Part shown: positions 37,316-45,775 of the stretch, piece by piece | Layout: the number at the start of each line of letters is the position of its first letter | Position numbering within the stretch: the stretch's first letter is position 1 | Notes under the pieces: model-generated | What the model was told of the DNA's origin: nothing | The model's input: the letters and a program-made list of their open reading frames with translations, nothing else | The model's database searches: none | Source: Mycolicibacterium rhodesiae NBB3 | GTDB lineage: Bacteria > Actinomycetota > Actinomycetes > Mycobacteriales > Mycobacteriaceae | Direction: 5' to 3' | Length of the DNA stretch: 64,000 nucleotides | NCBI RefSeq assembly: GCF_000230895.2 | Contig: NC_016604.1 | Location: 1-64,000 of the forward strand | Program-made: the position numbers and the translations under genes

Positions 37316-37329
37316 GGGCCCAAGGCACC
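37316..37329 (-). promoter_or_regulatory. Weak DosR-like box, WS/DGAT gene
   Basis: The minus strand reads GGTGCCTTGGGCCC, 9 of 14 to the DosR core by hand count, about 62 bases before the leader ATG at 37254. An overlapping alternative is GGCCCCTTCGTCGG (8 of 14). Confidence 0.3.
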
Positions 37330-37391
37330 GCATCCGCGGTGCATTGGTCCTGGTTTTCACGGCATCGGCGGAGCCCATTGGCGAACGGCTG

Positions 37392-37405
37392 GGGACCAAA
37401 GACTC
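37392..37405 (+). promoter_or_regulatory. DosR-type box, universal stress gene
   Basis: GGGACCAAAGACTC, 11 of 14 to the DosR core by hand count, 35 bases before the ATG at 37441. Confidence 0.55.
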
Positions 37406-37440
37406 ACGCGTGAACGAGCGCGGCCGCCTTACCATGCCGT

Positions 37441-38322
37441 ATGTCTTCGATTGCTCCCCCGGAAATTGTGGTAGGCGTCGACGGGTCACCCGCGGCGAAG
37501 GTTGCCGTCGATTGGGCCGCACGCGACGCTGCGCGACGCGGTGCATCGCTCGCCCTGGTCCACGTGGTCAACAGTGTTCTCGGCTCGTTGTCTCAAACGC
37601 CCCTGCCGACCGGCATCGGTAACTGGCAAAAGGAGCGGGCCCACCAAGCCGTTGACGATGCGATAGGTGTTGTTGCAGCAGTACAGAGGGAGACCGGGCC
37701 GCTGGAAGCCCGAACCGAAATCTACTACTCCGCCGCCGTTCCCACTCTCGTAGACATGTCGAAGGGGGCCGGCATGGTCGTGGTGGGTAGTCGCCGCCAC
37801 GGCGCGATCGGCAGCCTGCTCGGGTCGGTGAGCGCCGGCGTCGTCCAGCACGCACACTGTCCGGTGGCGGTCATTCACGACGAAGACCCGTTGATGCCGC
37901 ATCCGGCACAGGCGCCGGTCCTGGTCGGGATCGACGGCTCCCCCGCGTCCGAGTTGGCCACTGCGATCGCCTTCGAGGAGGCGTCCCTCCGGCGCGTCGA
38001 CCTCATCGCCCTGCACGCATGGACCGAATTCGGGGTTGGCGACTTTCTGGGCATGAACTGGCTGGAGATGAAGTCCTCGGAGGACGCAGCGCTGGCGCAG
38101 CGACTTGCGGGGTGGCAGGAGAACTACCCGGACGTGCAAGTCCGACGCCTCGTCATCTGCGATCACCCCGCTCGCGTGCTCGTCGAGCACTCCGAGGAGG
38201 CGCAGCTGGTCGTCGTCGGAAGCCACGGCCGTGGAGGATTCGCCGGCATGCTGCTCGGCTCGGTCAGTGCGGCGGTGGTTCAGTCAGCGCGCATGCCGGT
38301 GATCGTCGCACGCCAGCCATAA
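37441..38322 (+). CDS. Tandem universal stress protein
   Basis: The 293-aa protein has two Usp domains (about 1-150 and 155-293). Each has the ATP-binding G-x2-G-x9-G-S type loop: GSRRHGAIGSLLGSVS in the first and GSHGRGGFAGMLLGSVS in the second, and each begins with VGVDGSPA/VGIDGSPA. The layout matches the double-domain Usp proteins of the M. tuberculosis DosR regulon such as Rv2005c and Rv2623. It probably binds ATP and slows growth or modulates partners in hypoxia (family knowledge). A DosR-type box lies just upstream. Confidence 0.93.
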   Translation: MSSIAPPEIVVGVDGSPAAKVAVDWAARDAARRGASLALVHVVNSVLGSLSQTPLPTGIGNWQKERAHQAVDDAIGVVAAVQRETGPLEARTEIYYSAAVPTLVDMSKGAGMVVVGSRRHGAIGSLLGSVSAGVVQHAHCPVAVIHDEDPLMPHPAQAPVLVGIDGSPASELATAIAFEEASLRRVDLIALHAWTEFGVGDFLGMNWLEMKSSEDAALAQRLAGWQENYPDVQVRRLVICDHPARVLVEHSEEAQLVVVGSHGRGGFAGMLLGSVSAAVVQSARMPVIVARQP

Positions 38323-38333
38323 CTCGTCGACAG

Positions 38334-41300
38334 TCACGTCCCGTCGTTCAGGTCGCTGGGAAATCGGACAGTGCACCCGGGTGCCAGTTGCTCGACGCGA
38401 CCACGGCACTCGATGACCACCGGCGGAACGTCGCGCGGGTCCACGCTTACTTCTGCACCCTTTCCACTGACCCGCACATGGACATGGTGCCCTCGGTAAT
38501 GAAACGGGAACCCAAGTGCACCAAGGGAATCAGGCCAATTTGGCGATAACACCATCCGATCACCCCGGGTCTCCAACCCGGTGAAGCACCGCTGGACGAG
38601 ATCGACGCTGCCTGCCATCGCGGCCAGGTGAATGCCCTCGGAGGTGGTCCCGCCCTGGATGTCGGCAATGTCAGACTTCAGCACCTGTTCGAAGAACTCC
38701 ATCGCGCGGTCGCGATTGGCTCGGGCGAGCACCCAGGTATGGACCACACCGCTGAGCGTCGATCCGTGCGATGTGCGGGCCAGGTAGTACTCGACCATCT
38801 TCGGGATCTGGGCCGGCGCGAAGCTGTAGTCGAGCCGATCAAGCACCTCGCGCAGCTCGTCCGACGACAACAGGTAGAGCAACATGAGCGCATCGGCCTG
38901 CTTGGAGGCCCGGTACCGATTGACATCGTCGTTCTCGGCCTCGAGGATCCGGTCCAGTCGTTGAATATTTCCGTACCGAGTTCGATACGCATCCCAATCC
39001 AGTTCCGCCAACTTGTCGTAACCCTCGAACTGACTGATCAGCCCGTCGTGGAACGGAACGAACATCCGTCGGCTGACGCGGTCCCAGCGCTGCAGTTCCG
39101 CGTCGGTCAATCCGAGCCGTTCACGGAGGTCGAGACGGTTGGGCAGCGGCATGAGCTCCAGAGCTTCTACGGCGCGCATGATCACCCAGACCGCCATCAC
39201 GTTGGTGTACGCGTTGTTGTCGATGCCCTCGAAGGGCCTGTCCGGATAGCCCGCATGAAATTCGTCCGGGCCGATGACGCCGTTGATGACGTAACGGTCG
39301 CGTTTGTCGTCGTACGCTGCCCTACTGACCCAGAACCGCGCGATCTCCGCCAGCATCTCGGCGCCGTAATCGATCAGATACGCCAAGTCGCCAGTCACCT
39401 GGTAGAACTGCCAAACGTTGTAGGCGACAGCGATTCCGATGTGGTGCGCGCGATGACTGGGATCAGGGTTCCACCTACCCGAGCGCGGATTGAGATGCAG
39501 CTCCGGACTCTCTTCGCGGCCGTCACTGCCGGACTGCCATGGGAACATGGCGCCGGCGTAGCCGGCGAGTTTGGCGGCCCGGCGCGCCTCCACCAACCGC
39601 CGATACCGGTAACGGAGTAACGACCGCGTGATGGACGGCAGTCGCAGGTTCAGCACGGGGAAGATGAACAGCTCGTCCCAGAAGATGTGTCCGCGGTATG
39701 CCTCACCGTGCAGACCACGAGCGGGCACGCCGATATCGAGGTCTTCACTGTTGTAGGAAACCGTCTGAAGCAAGTGCAGAAGGTGCAGTCGAAGAATACG
39801 CAATTCTTCTGCGTGGTCGTCGAATTCGATCGACAAGCGTTCCCAGAGGTGGGCCCAGCACACCGTGTGGGCATCCCGAATCTCGGCAAACCGTTCCTGA
39901 CGCCCGAGCCGTCTCTCGGCCCCTGCAGCGGGCTCGGACGTCGCGACGTCGCGACCGGTGACCAACGTAACGACCTTTTCCACCGAAAGCGATTGACCCG
40001 CTGTCAGCTCGCTGAAGATCTCATGGCCGATCTCGAACTCTCCGTCAACGACGCGGTACGTCGCAGGCGCCGGTTGCCCGTCGCGCCATACGGTGGTACG
40101 GGCGGCCACGGCGATCGGAATCTGTGACTGTGTCGTGTCTACCGTCATCAGAACCGAATTCGGGGACAGCACCGACTTCTTCAGAGATGTGAGATGAGTG
40201 CTGGCCAGGTCTCGGTAACGTTCCACCATCGTGTTGCCGACGTTGCCGTCGAGCGTCGACCGCACCTCGATCGTGCCGGCCCAGTCCTCGGCAGTGACCG
40301 TCGTCTCCATCGCAGCCACGTGCGCCTGATGCATCGCGACGAATCGATGCTGGGCGACAAACGTGGTACGGCCGGCGTGATCACGGAAGCGAAGCTCGCG
40401 CGTCAGGATAGCGCGACGAATGTCGAGAGCCTGGCGATAGGAAAGCAGCTCGACCCGGTCGACGTCGAACCAATCGCCCCCGTCGATGCGGAACGTCAGC
40501 GGAAGCCAGTTAGGAAGATTGACGAGGCTCTCGTGATCGGTTGTAGTGCCTGATATCACGTCCTCGAGGCGATTGAACACCCCCGCGGCATAGGTGCCCG
40601 GGTAATGAACCTGATCGGCTTTGGATTCCGGTGCGGCACCACGCGTGGCGAAATAACCGTTACCGACTGTGCACAGGGCTTCGCGCAGCTTCTCGCTGGG
40701 CGGGTCGTAGCCGTCGTACGTCAGCGTCCACGCTTCATCGGAGGTCTGCTGCTCATACGCCAGCCAATCGCCGCCCCGGCGCAGAAACTGCTCGACCTCA
40801 CCAGGATTGTTCAGGGTGAACTGGGCGGCCGTGGCGCGGTCGCGGTCGCCATCTTCATCGTGACGCACCACGATCCCGATGCCGCTGAAACGGACCGCGT
40901 CGAACGCGTCTTCGTCAGTCAGATCATCGCCGATGTAGATGGGCAGTACGCGACCCGTTTGATGGATCTGGTCGCCAAGCCAGCGAAGCGCTGTGCCTTT
41001 GTCCCAATCGATATCGGGTCGCAGTTCGACGATCTTGCGGCCGCCCGTCACGCGCAGTCCGTGCCGTTGACCATGCCGGTGCGTTGTCGCGACGACCTCG
41101 GCCACCCGTTCCGGCGCGACGTTGCGAAAGTGAACCGCGACAGCGTAGCGCTTGTGCTCGACGTTCACCCCTTCGACGCGTCCGAGATCCTCGCGCAAGT
41201 CGGCCGCGGCCCTCTCCAGAACGGGAACCGCAGTGGCGGCGGCGTCGTTGCGACGGTGCTCGCCGTCGGGCCCTATCAGTTCGAAGCCGTGGCTGCCCGA

Positions 41301-42050
41301 ATACCATATTCCGGGTATCGCGATCCGGTTGCGGACGTCCGCTAGATCACGCCCACTCAATATGGCCACCGGGCACAACGCGGCCAGACTCTCCAGGGCC
41401 TTTGCCGCGCCGTCGACCAGCTTGGCCGCATCGGGTTCCGCGACGATCTCAGCCAGCGTGCCGTCGAAATCGAGGCATACGAATGGCTGCCGCCCGGCGA
41501 CAACTCCAATCAGCTGACCGTAGGAGTCGAGCGCGTTCGGCAACTCCGAGATGCGTTTATCGCCTTGGCGCACAGTGACTTGCGCGAGGTCTTCGACAAT
41601 CACATCGGCTCCGCTGCGCAGGAGTTCCGCGGCATGCCCCACGCGGTCAACACCGATGACAAGCGCGAAACCTCCGTTGCGGGCCGCCTGCACCCCGGTC
41701 TGCGTGGCCTCGACGACGACGGTCCGCTCCGGCGTCGTACCCAATTTTTTCGTATCGGCCGGTAGGACCCTCGGGTCGGGTTGGGCGGCAAGCCGGGGGG
41801 CGGCGGCGAGGACCGCAACTAGGCCATCGAGCCCCGCCGCCTTCAGTACCTGTTCGCAGTCGGGCCTCGACGAATAGACGGCCGTCAAAACCCCGACTTC
41901 GGAAAGCTTGCGGGCGAGCGAGACCATCGAATCGATCTCTGCCGCAACATCCTTGGATGCGGGAGTGGATGCAATGTCGGTTACCACATCGTCCAGCGCG
42001 AAAACAACCGCGTCGTGCAATCGAGCATCGATGGTCACCGTTGTCTTCAT
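38334..42050 (-). CDS. otsB1: Trehalose-6-phosphate phosphatase/GH65 fusion (OtsB1/Rv2006-like)
   Basis: I start at ATG 42050 (MKTTVTIDARLHDAVVF), which has AAAGGA upstream. The 1238-aa protein has three parts. Residues about 1-175 form a HAD (beta-phosphoglucomutase-like) domain in which the nucleophile Asp is Ala18 (FALDD), so it looks inactive. Residues about 185-430 are trehalose phosphatase-like with an intact DFDGT (Asp194, Asp196). Residues about 450-1238 are glycoside hydrolase 65-like with catalytic Glu930 in GPDEFH, as in maltose/trehalose/kojibiose phosphorylases. This is the architecture of Rv2006, next to DosR genes in M. tuberculosis. It lies 34 bases after pfkB in one operon. 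The net reaction is unproven. Confidence 0.9.
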   Translation of the reverse strand: MKTTVTIDARLHDAVVFALDDVVTDIASTPASKDVAAEIDSMVSLARKLSEVGVLTAVYSSRPDCEQVLKAAGLDGLVAVLAAAPRLAAQPDPRVLPADTKKLGTTPERTVVVEATQTGVQAARNGGFALVIGVDRVGHAAELLRSGADVIVEDLAQVTVRQGDKRISELPNALDSYGQLIGVVAGRQPFVCLDFDGTLAEIVAEPDAAKLVDGAAKALESLAALCPVAILSGRDLADVRNRIAIPGIWYSGSHGFELIGPDGEHRRNDAAATAVPVLERAAADLREDLGRVEGVNVEHKRYAVAVHFRNVAPERVAEVVATTHRHGQRHGLRVTGGRKIVELRPDIDWDKGTALRWLGDQIHQTGRVLPIYIGDDLTDEDAFDAVRFSGIGIVVRHDEDGDRDRATAAQFTLNNPGEVEQFLRRGGDWLAYEQQTSDEAWTLTYDGYDPPSEKLREALCTVGNGYFATRGAAPESKADQVHYPGTYAAGVFNRLEDVISGTTTDHESLVNLPNWLPLTFRIDGGDWFDVDRVELLSYRQALDIRRAILTRELRFRDHAGRTTFVAQHRFVAMHQAHVAAMETTVTAEDWAGTIEVRSTLDGNVGNTMVERYRDLASTHLTSLKKSVLSPNSVLMTVDTTQSQIPIAVAARTTVWRDGQPAPATYRVVDGEFEIGHEIFSELTAGQSLSVEKVVTLVTGRDVATSEPAAGAERRLGRQERFAEIRDAHTVCWAHLWERLSIEFDDHAEELRILRLHLLHLLQTVSYNSEDLDIGVPARGLHGEAYRGHIFWDELFIFPVLNLRLPSITRSLLRYRYRRLVEARRAAKLAGYAGAMFPWQSGSDGREESPELHLNPRSGRWNPDPSHRAHHIGIAVAYNVWQFYQVTGDLAYLIDYGAEMLAEIARFWVSRAAYDDKRDRYVINGVIGPDEFHAGYPDRPFEGIDNNAYTNVMAVWVIMRAVEALELMPLPNRLDLRERLGLTDAELQRWDRVSRRMFVPFHDGLISQFEGYDKLAELDWDAYRTRYGNIQRLDRILEAENDDVNRYRASKQADALMLLYLLSSDELREVLDRLDYSFAPAQIPKMVEYYLARTSHGSTLSGVVHTWVLARANRDRAMEFFEQVLKSDIADIQGGTTSEGIHLAAMAGSVDLVQRCFTGLETRGDRMVLSPNWPDSLGALGFPFHYRGHHVHVRVSGKGAEVSVDPRDVPPVVIECRGRVEQLAPGCTVRFPSDLNDGT

Positions 42051-42084
42051 TGTGCGTGTCCTTTGTTTCGAGAGGATCGGTGGT

Positions 42085-43038
42085 CTATGCAGATACGACA
42101 GCGACATCCACCGGCTCTTCGGCGATCTCGAAAAGCCGCTCGGTATCGGCGCGCGTGCACGGCGCGGTACCGGGGGTCATCAGCATCGCCGCACCGGCGG
42201 CCATGCCGAAACGAACCGCCGTGCTCAGCGGCCATCCGCGAGTCAGTCCCACCGTGACGCCGGCGACCATCGCGTCGCCCGCTCCGACGCCACTGACCGC
42301 ACGCATCGGAATGGCGGTGAATCGGCAGCTTTCGGCGGGAGTGGCGAGTAACGCGCCCTCGGCTCCCAACGACACCACGACGGCCTCGGCGCGGCCGGAA
42401 TCGACGAGTTCGTGTGCGGCATCAAGCTGTTCGGATTCGGTCATCAGGTCACGCCCCACGCATTCGCGGAGTTCGCGCAGGCTTGCCTTGAGCACCGACA
42501 CACCACAATTGACGTGCTTCAAACCGGCACCTGAGGTGTCCAAGACGAACCTGGTCCCAACCTCACCGCACACATCCGCGATCCGCTGGTAGTAGTCCGT
42601 AGGCACACCTGGCGGCAAGCTTCCGCTGGCGATAACGAATTGCGCCGACGTCGCCACGGCACGCAGCTGATCCACACATTCGGCTTGCTCGGATCGAGTC
42701 AGCCGCGGGCCAGGAAGCACGAAGCGGTACTGCAGGCCTGTGCTTGTCTCATCGACGGTGAAACTCTCCCGGGTGGGCTCGGCGATGTCGATCCGACGAA
42801 AGGGCACGCCTGCCTCGGCGACGAGACGGGTGACCATGTCGCCGCTGGCACCTCCAGCAGGGAAGACAGCCGAAACGGGCGCGCCGAGTACATGTGCGAT
42901 CTTCGCCACGTTGATGCCTCCGCCGCCGGCGTCGTAACGCGCGCGCGAGCAACGGATCTTGCTGGTGGGACGTACTGCCTCGGCTGCCACGGTGATGTCG
43001 AGCGCCGGGTTCATCGTCAGGGTGACGATCGAATCCAT
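42085..43038 (-). CDS. pfkB: PfkB-family phosphofructokinase
   Basis: The 317-aa protein starts MDSIVTLTMNPALDITVAAE, with GAGGAGG before the ATG. It has the sugar-site GGGGINVAK and the catalytic C-terminal GVGAGDAMVAG motif of PfkB kinases. It probably phosphorylates fructose-6-phosphate (or tagatose-6-phosphate) like Rv2029c, a DosR regulon member. It leads an operon with the OtsB1-like gene. The upstream DosR-type box is one of the best in the window. Confidence 0.92.
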   Translation of the reverse strand: MDSIVTLTMNPALDITVAAEAVRPTSKIRCSRARYDAGGGGINVAKIAHVLGAPVSAVFPAGGASGDMVTRLVAEAGVPFRRIDIAEPTRESFTVDETSTGLQYRFVLPGPRLTRSEQAECVDQLRAVATSAQFVIASGSLPPGVPTDYYQRIADVCGEVGTRFVLDTSGAGLKHVNCGVSVLKASLRELRECVGRDLMTESEQLDAAHELVDSGRAEAVVVSLGAEGALLATPAESCRFTAIPMRAVSGVGAGDAMVAGVTVGLTRGWPLSTAVRFGMAAGAAMLMTPGTAPCTRADTERLFEIAEEPVDVAVVSA

Positions 43039-43100
43039 CGCACAGCCTCCTCACTTCATGAGCCAGTACCGATCCGACTATTTCGCCGATCATGACGGTA

Positions 43101-43114
43101 GGGGCTGAAGTCCC
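43101..43114 (-). promoter_or_regulatory. DosR-type box, pfkB operon
   Basis: On the plus strand this reads GGGGCTGAAGTCCC, 12 of 14 to the palindromic DosR core by hand count, the highest score in the window. It lies 63 bases before the pfkB start at 43038. Confidence 0.6.
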
Positions 43115-43293
43115 GCGGCGGGGAGGACTTCGCCTCTGACACGGTGACGTCATCACCTCAAAAGACCTCGCTGCCCCACGATCGGGGCAACGCGCGACGC
43201 GCGTCGCTCTTCACCGGCGGGTTCGCCTGGATAACTCGAGCGTGTGGAGGCGGGTCACTGGTGACGGCGTCCACAAGCGCAACCAACGACGTA

Positions 43294-43307
43294 AGGGCCA
43301 AGGTCAC
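43294..43307 (+). promoter_or_regulatory. DosR-type box, fdxA
   Basis: AGGGCCAAGGTCAC; its reverse complement GTGACCTTGGCCCT matches the core at 9 of 14 positions. It lies about 57 bases before the fdxA ATG. Confidence 0.45.
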
Positions 43308-43364
43308 TTGCGACAGTGTCTTTGGACTCCCCCGATGTGAAGCGTTGATTCCTACCGTTGTCAC

Positions 43365-43718
43365 ATGACCTACGTAATCGGTTCGGCATGCGTCGACGTG
43401 ATGGACAAATCCTGCGTGCTCGAGTGCCCGGCAGACTGCATTTACGAGGGCGACCGCTCGCTCTACATCAACCCTGACGAATGCGTGGACTGTGGCGCGT
43501 GCAAGTTGGTGTGCCGCATGGACGCGATCGAGTATGAGACCGACCTGTCCGACGAGGAACGCTGGCATCTCGATGACAATGCCGCGTTTTTTCAGACCGT
43601 GCTCCCGGGGCGTGACGCGCCTGTGGGATCGCCAGGTGGGGCAGAGTTGATCGGCCGGATAGGTGTCGATACACCGGCGGTATCGGCGCTGCCGCCGAAT
43701 CCGCAGACCGACCATTGA
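43365..43718 (+). CDS. fdxA: Ferredoxin FdxA, seven-iron type
   Basis: The 117-aa protein begins MTYVIGSACVDVMDKSCVLE. The cysteine patterns (C-x7-C-x3-C-P near residue 9-21, and CVDCGACKLVC) give one [3Fe-4S] and one [4Fe-4S] cluster, as in actinobacterial FdxA. Rv2007c is the DosR-regulated homologue. It is a likely electron carrier for NifJ, the GltD-like protein or P450 systems. The C-terminal tail (about 25 residues, PVGSPGG...) is Pro/Gly rich. The acg-like gene follows after two bases. Confidence 0.93.
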   Translation: MTYVIGSACVDVMDKSCVLECPADCIYEGDRSLYINPDECVDCGACKLVCRMDAIEYETDLSDEERWHLDDNAAFFQTVLPGRDAPVGSPGGAELIGRIGVDTPAVSALPPNPQTDH

Positions 43719-43720
43719 AA

Positions 43721-44692
43721 ATGAGCAGCATCACACCAGACCTGGCCGACATCCAAGGCGCCGTCCAGCTGGCGTGCCGAGCTCCGTCCATTCACAACAG
43801 TCAGCCTTGGCGATGGGTTGCCGAAGGCGCGACGCTACACCTGTTCGCCGATCTCGCACGGGTGATGACTGCAGCCGACCCTGAAGGGCGCGAGATCTAC
43901 CTGAGCTGCGGTGCAGTGCTCGACCACCTGATCGTGGCGATGGCTTCTGCAGGTTGGGATGCAGCCGTGCAGCGGTTCCCCGACCCCCTCGACCCGCTCC
44001 ACGTGGCTACGTTGGATTTCCGGCGGGCTCCAGGGGAGCCGACGCAGATCACCGAAGCACGTGCGCAGGCGATCGGAAGACGCCATACGGACCGGCGCGC
44101 ATTCGGCCCTCCGCCCAACTGGGCAAGCTTCGAAGTGCTGTTGCGGCAGAACGTGATTCCCTATCACGTGATGTTCGACATCGTGCTCGACCACGCGCGG
44201 GCTTCCTTGGCAGAAGTCTCTCGGTTAACCGAAGCGGTCCGGGCCAACGATCCCTCTTATGCTGCAGAGTTGAGCTGGTGGACAGGAGCTTTCGAGTCGG
44301 GCGGCGGCGTGCCACATACGGTGTTGACGTCATCCGCGGGGCAGGCCGATATCACACGGACCTTTCCGGGAACCGACCAGGAGCCACATGGAACGGGCGT
44401 CGACCGCTCCAAGATCGTGGTTCTGTCCACCCACCATGAGGACGCTCGGCTCGACGTACTGCAGTGCGGAGAAGCATTGTCTGCCCTTCTGCTCGAGTGC
44501 ACAGTCGCCGGGTTGGCGACGTGCACACTCACGCACATGACAGAACTCGCCCCGAGTCGCGAAAAGGTCCGGACGTTGGTCGGCCAGCGTGGCATGCCGC
44601 AGCTACTGATCAGGATCGGCCGCCCCGTCGACGAAGCAGCTCCCCAGGTTTCACCGCGCCGGGCGCTAACCGACGTCCTCGAGTTCCGCTGA
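43721..44692 (+). CDS. acg: Acg-family nitroreductase-like flavoprotein
   Basis: Starting at ATG 43721 gives 323 aa. The N-terminus holds ACRAPSIHNSQPWRW, the flavin-phosphate motif of the nitroreductase fold, and the later part has GEALSALLLECTVAGLAT. This matches the double-length Acg (Rv2032) family, in which two nitroreductase-like halves form one flavin site. Family members appear to hold FMN without usual reductase activity. It directly follows fdxA (two bases between), so both should be transcribed from the fdxA promoter. Confidence 0.9.
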   Translation: MSSITPDLADIQGAVQLACRAPSIHNSQPWRWVAEGATLHLFADLARVMTAADPEGREIYLSCGAVLDHLIVAMASAGWDAAVQRFPDPLDPLHVATLDFRRAPGEPTQITEARAQAIGRRHTDRRAFGPPPNWASFEVLLRQNVIPYHVMFDIVLDHARASLAEVSRLTEAVRANDPSYAAELSWWTGAFESGGGVPHTVLTSSAGQADITRTFPGTDQEPHGTGVDRSKIVVLSTHHEDARLDVLQCGEALSALLLECTVAGLATCTLTHMTELAPSREKVRTLVGQRGMPQLLIRIGRPVDEAAPQVSPRRALTDVLEFR

Positions 44693-44782
44693 GGCAACGA
44701 CGCCGTACTGCGCTGCAACACAGGATCTCACGCCGACGACACAAAGCTGGGAGTGCCGTGAGCACATAGCCACTGCCGACGA

Positions 44783-44796
44783 GGGCCAATGGCCCT
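44783..44796 (+). promoter_or_regulatory. DosR-like palindrome before the Cys-rich gene
   Basis: GGGCCAATGGCCCT sits inside AGGGCCAATGGCCCT, an inverted repeat broken only by its central base. It matches the DosR core at about 9 of 14 positions. It lies about 62 bases before the ATG at 44859. Confidence 0.45.
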
Positions 44797-44858
44797 AATG
44801 AAACGGCGCTACCCGGCGCAATCTGAGAGAAATGAAAACAGTTGAGGAGAGCACGATC

Positions 44859-45074
44859 ATGGCAAGTCATGTGGAGACACAATCCGGCGTCGAACCAGCG
44901 ACCGAGTACTGCCGCACTTGTGGTCACGCCAAGGAATACCACGACTTGAAATTCGGGGGCGATCCGAAAGAGGCGCACGAACTCTACACTCAGGGTGGAT
45001 ACGTGTGTCAGCATATGACGGGCCTCAACTCGGCCGTTCACTGCATCTGCGTGGGGTGGAACAGTTGGGCCTAG
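44859..45074 (+). CDS. Cys-rich 71-residue protein, probably metal-binding
   Basis: I start at ATG 44859 (MASHVETQSGVEPATEYC), with GAGGAG upstream, rather than the ATG nine codons earlier. Cysteines are arranged as CRTC, YVC and HCIC, with several His residues near them (HAKEYH, CQHM, VHC). This suggests a small zinc-ribbon-like fold or another metal site. No family is recognised. It stands alone at the right end of the hypoxia-type island with a DosR-like palindrome in front. Confidence 0.7.
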   Translation: MASHVETQSGVEPATEYCRTCGHAKEYHDLKFGGDPKEAHELYTQGGYVCQHMTGLNSAVHCICVGWNSWA

Positions 45075-45087
45075 TGGCCTCAGAGGG

Positions 45088-45678
45088 CTAATGGTCGGGG
45101 GCCGCCGCCATGAGCAAGCGACATGCGAGGCGAATATCGGCAATGGCTTGCTGCGGATCCAGCTCGCCGCCGACGGTCCATGTGAGCACACCGAACGTCA
45201 CCTGTTCCACGAGTCGCGCCGCCCGGATCTGGTCTTCGGTCGGGTGCCGCACACCGGCCGTCGCGAGGATGATGTCGCGCATGGCGTGGTAGCCGGTCGG
45301 GCCGGACTGCGCCCGGACAGCCTGCGTCGAGGTGATCATCGCGTGGGCAAGATGCTTGTGCCGCAACATGTCCTTGCACGCCTGGGCCATGAAGTCGGCG
45401 ACGGCTGTCCCCGCATCGGCGGGTCTGCGGGCAGGTGGTCGGAATGACTCGACCCGTTCGGTGAGTACGGCGGCGAACACGTGCTGCTTCGAGGGGTAGT
45501 ACCGGTACAGGGTGCGCAGTGCTACTCCGGCTTCGGCGGCGATCTCCTGCGCCGAAATGCGGTCGATCTCCTTCGCCTTGCCGAGCCGGACAGCGGCTTT
45601 CAGGATGGCCGCGCGCCGGGCCTGCTGCTCATCGGTCACCGGCTTGGCACCGGGCCTGCGTTCGGCGATTCGCGGCAT
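45088..45678 (-). CDS. TetR-family regulator
   Basis: Starting at MPRIAERRPGAKPV (45678) gives 196 aa. The N-terminal helix-turn-helix reads ISAQEIAAEAGVALRTLYRYYPSKQHVF, a standard TetR DNA-binding domain. The remaining 130 residues form the helical ligand domain. It is divergent from the SDR at 45775. An inverted repeat CGACTC/GAGTCG (45746-45775) lies between them and may be its operator. The frame extends upstream to 45756 but that part is basic and low in family likeness. Confidence 0.88.
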   Translation of the reverse strand: MPRIAERRPGAKPVTDEQQARRAAILKAAVRLGKAKEIDRISAQEIAAEAGVALRTLYRYYPSKQHVFAAVLTERVESFRPPARRPADAGTAVADFMAQACKDMLRHKHLAHAMITSTQAVRAQSGPTGYHAMRDIILATAGVRHPTEDQIRAARLVEQVTFGVLTWTVGGELDPQQAIADIRLACRLLMAAAPDH

Positions 45679-45745
45679 CGGATCAGTATCTCCCCCGCGG
45701 CGCGAGCCGTCGGCGACGTACCGATGAATGGGACGGCGTAACGAT

Positions 45746-45775
45746 CGACTCATCACGTGGTACAGGATCGAGTCG
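45746..45775. promoter_or_regulatory. Inverted repeat between tetR and SDR
   Basis: CGACTC (45746-45751) and GAGTCG (45770-45775) are perfect complements, 18 bases apart, ending at the GTG of the SDR gene. A possible operator of the divergent TetR. Confidence 0.3.

Larger units (their letters stand above)
43039..43364. other. 326-bp divergent region of pfkB and fdxA
   Basis: No gene is supported; a 74-codon plus frame at 43144 lacks family features. The region contains two DosR-type boxes, one near each gene (43101-43114 and 43294-43307). Confidence 0.55.

Noticed and set aside
43144..43368. 74-codon frame in the pfkB-fdxA spacer
   Set aside because: No family features, and it would run across a DosR-type box and into the fdxA start.
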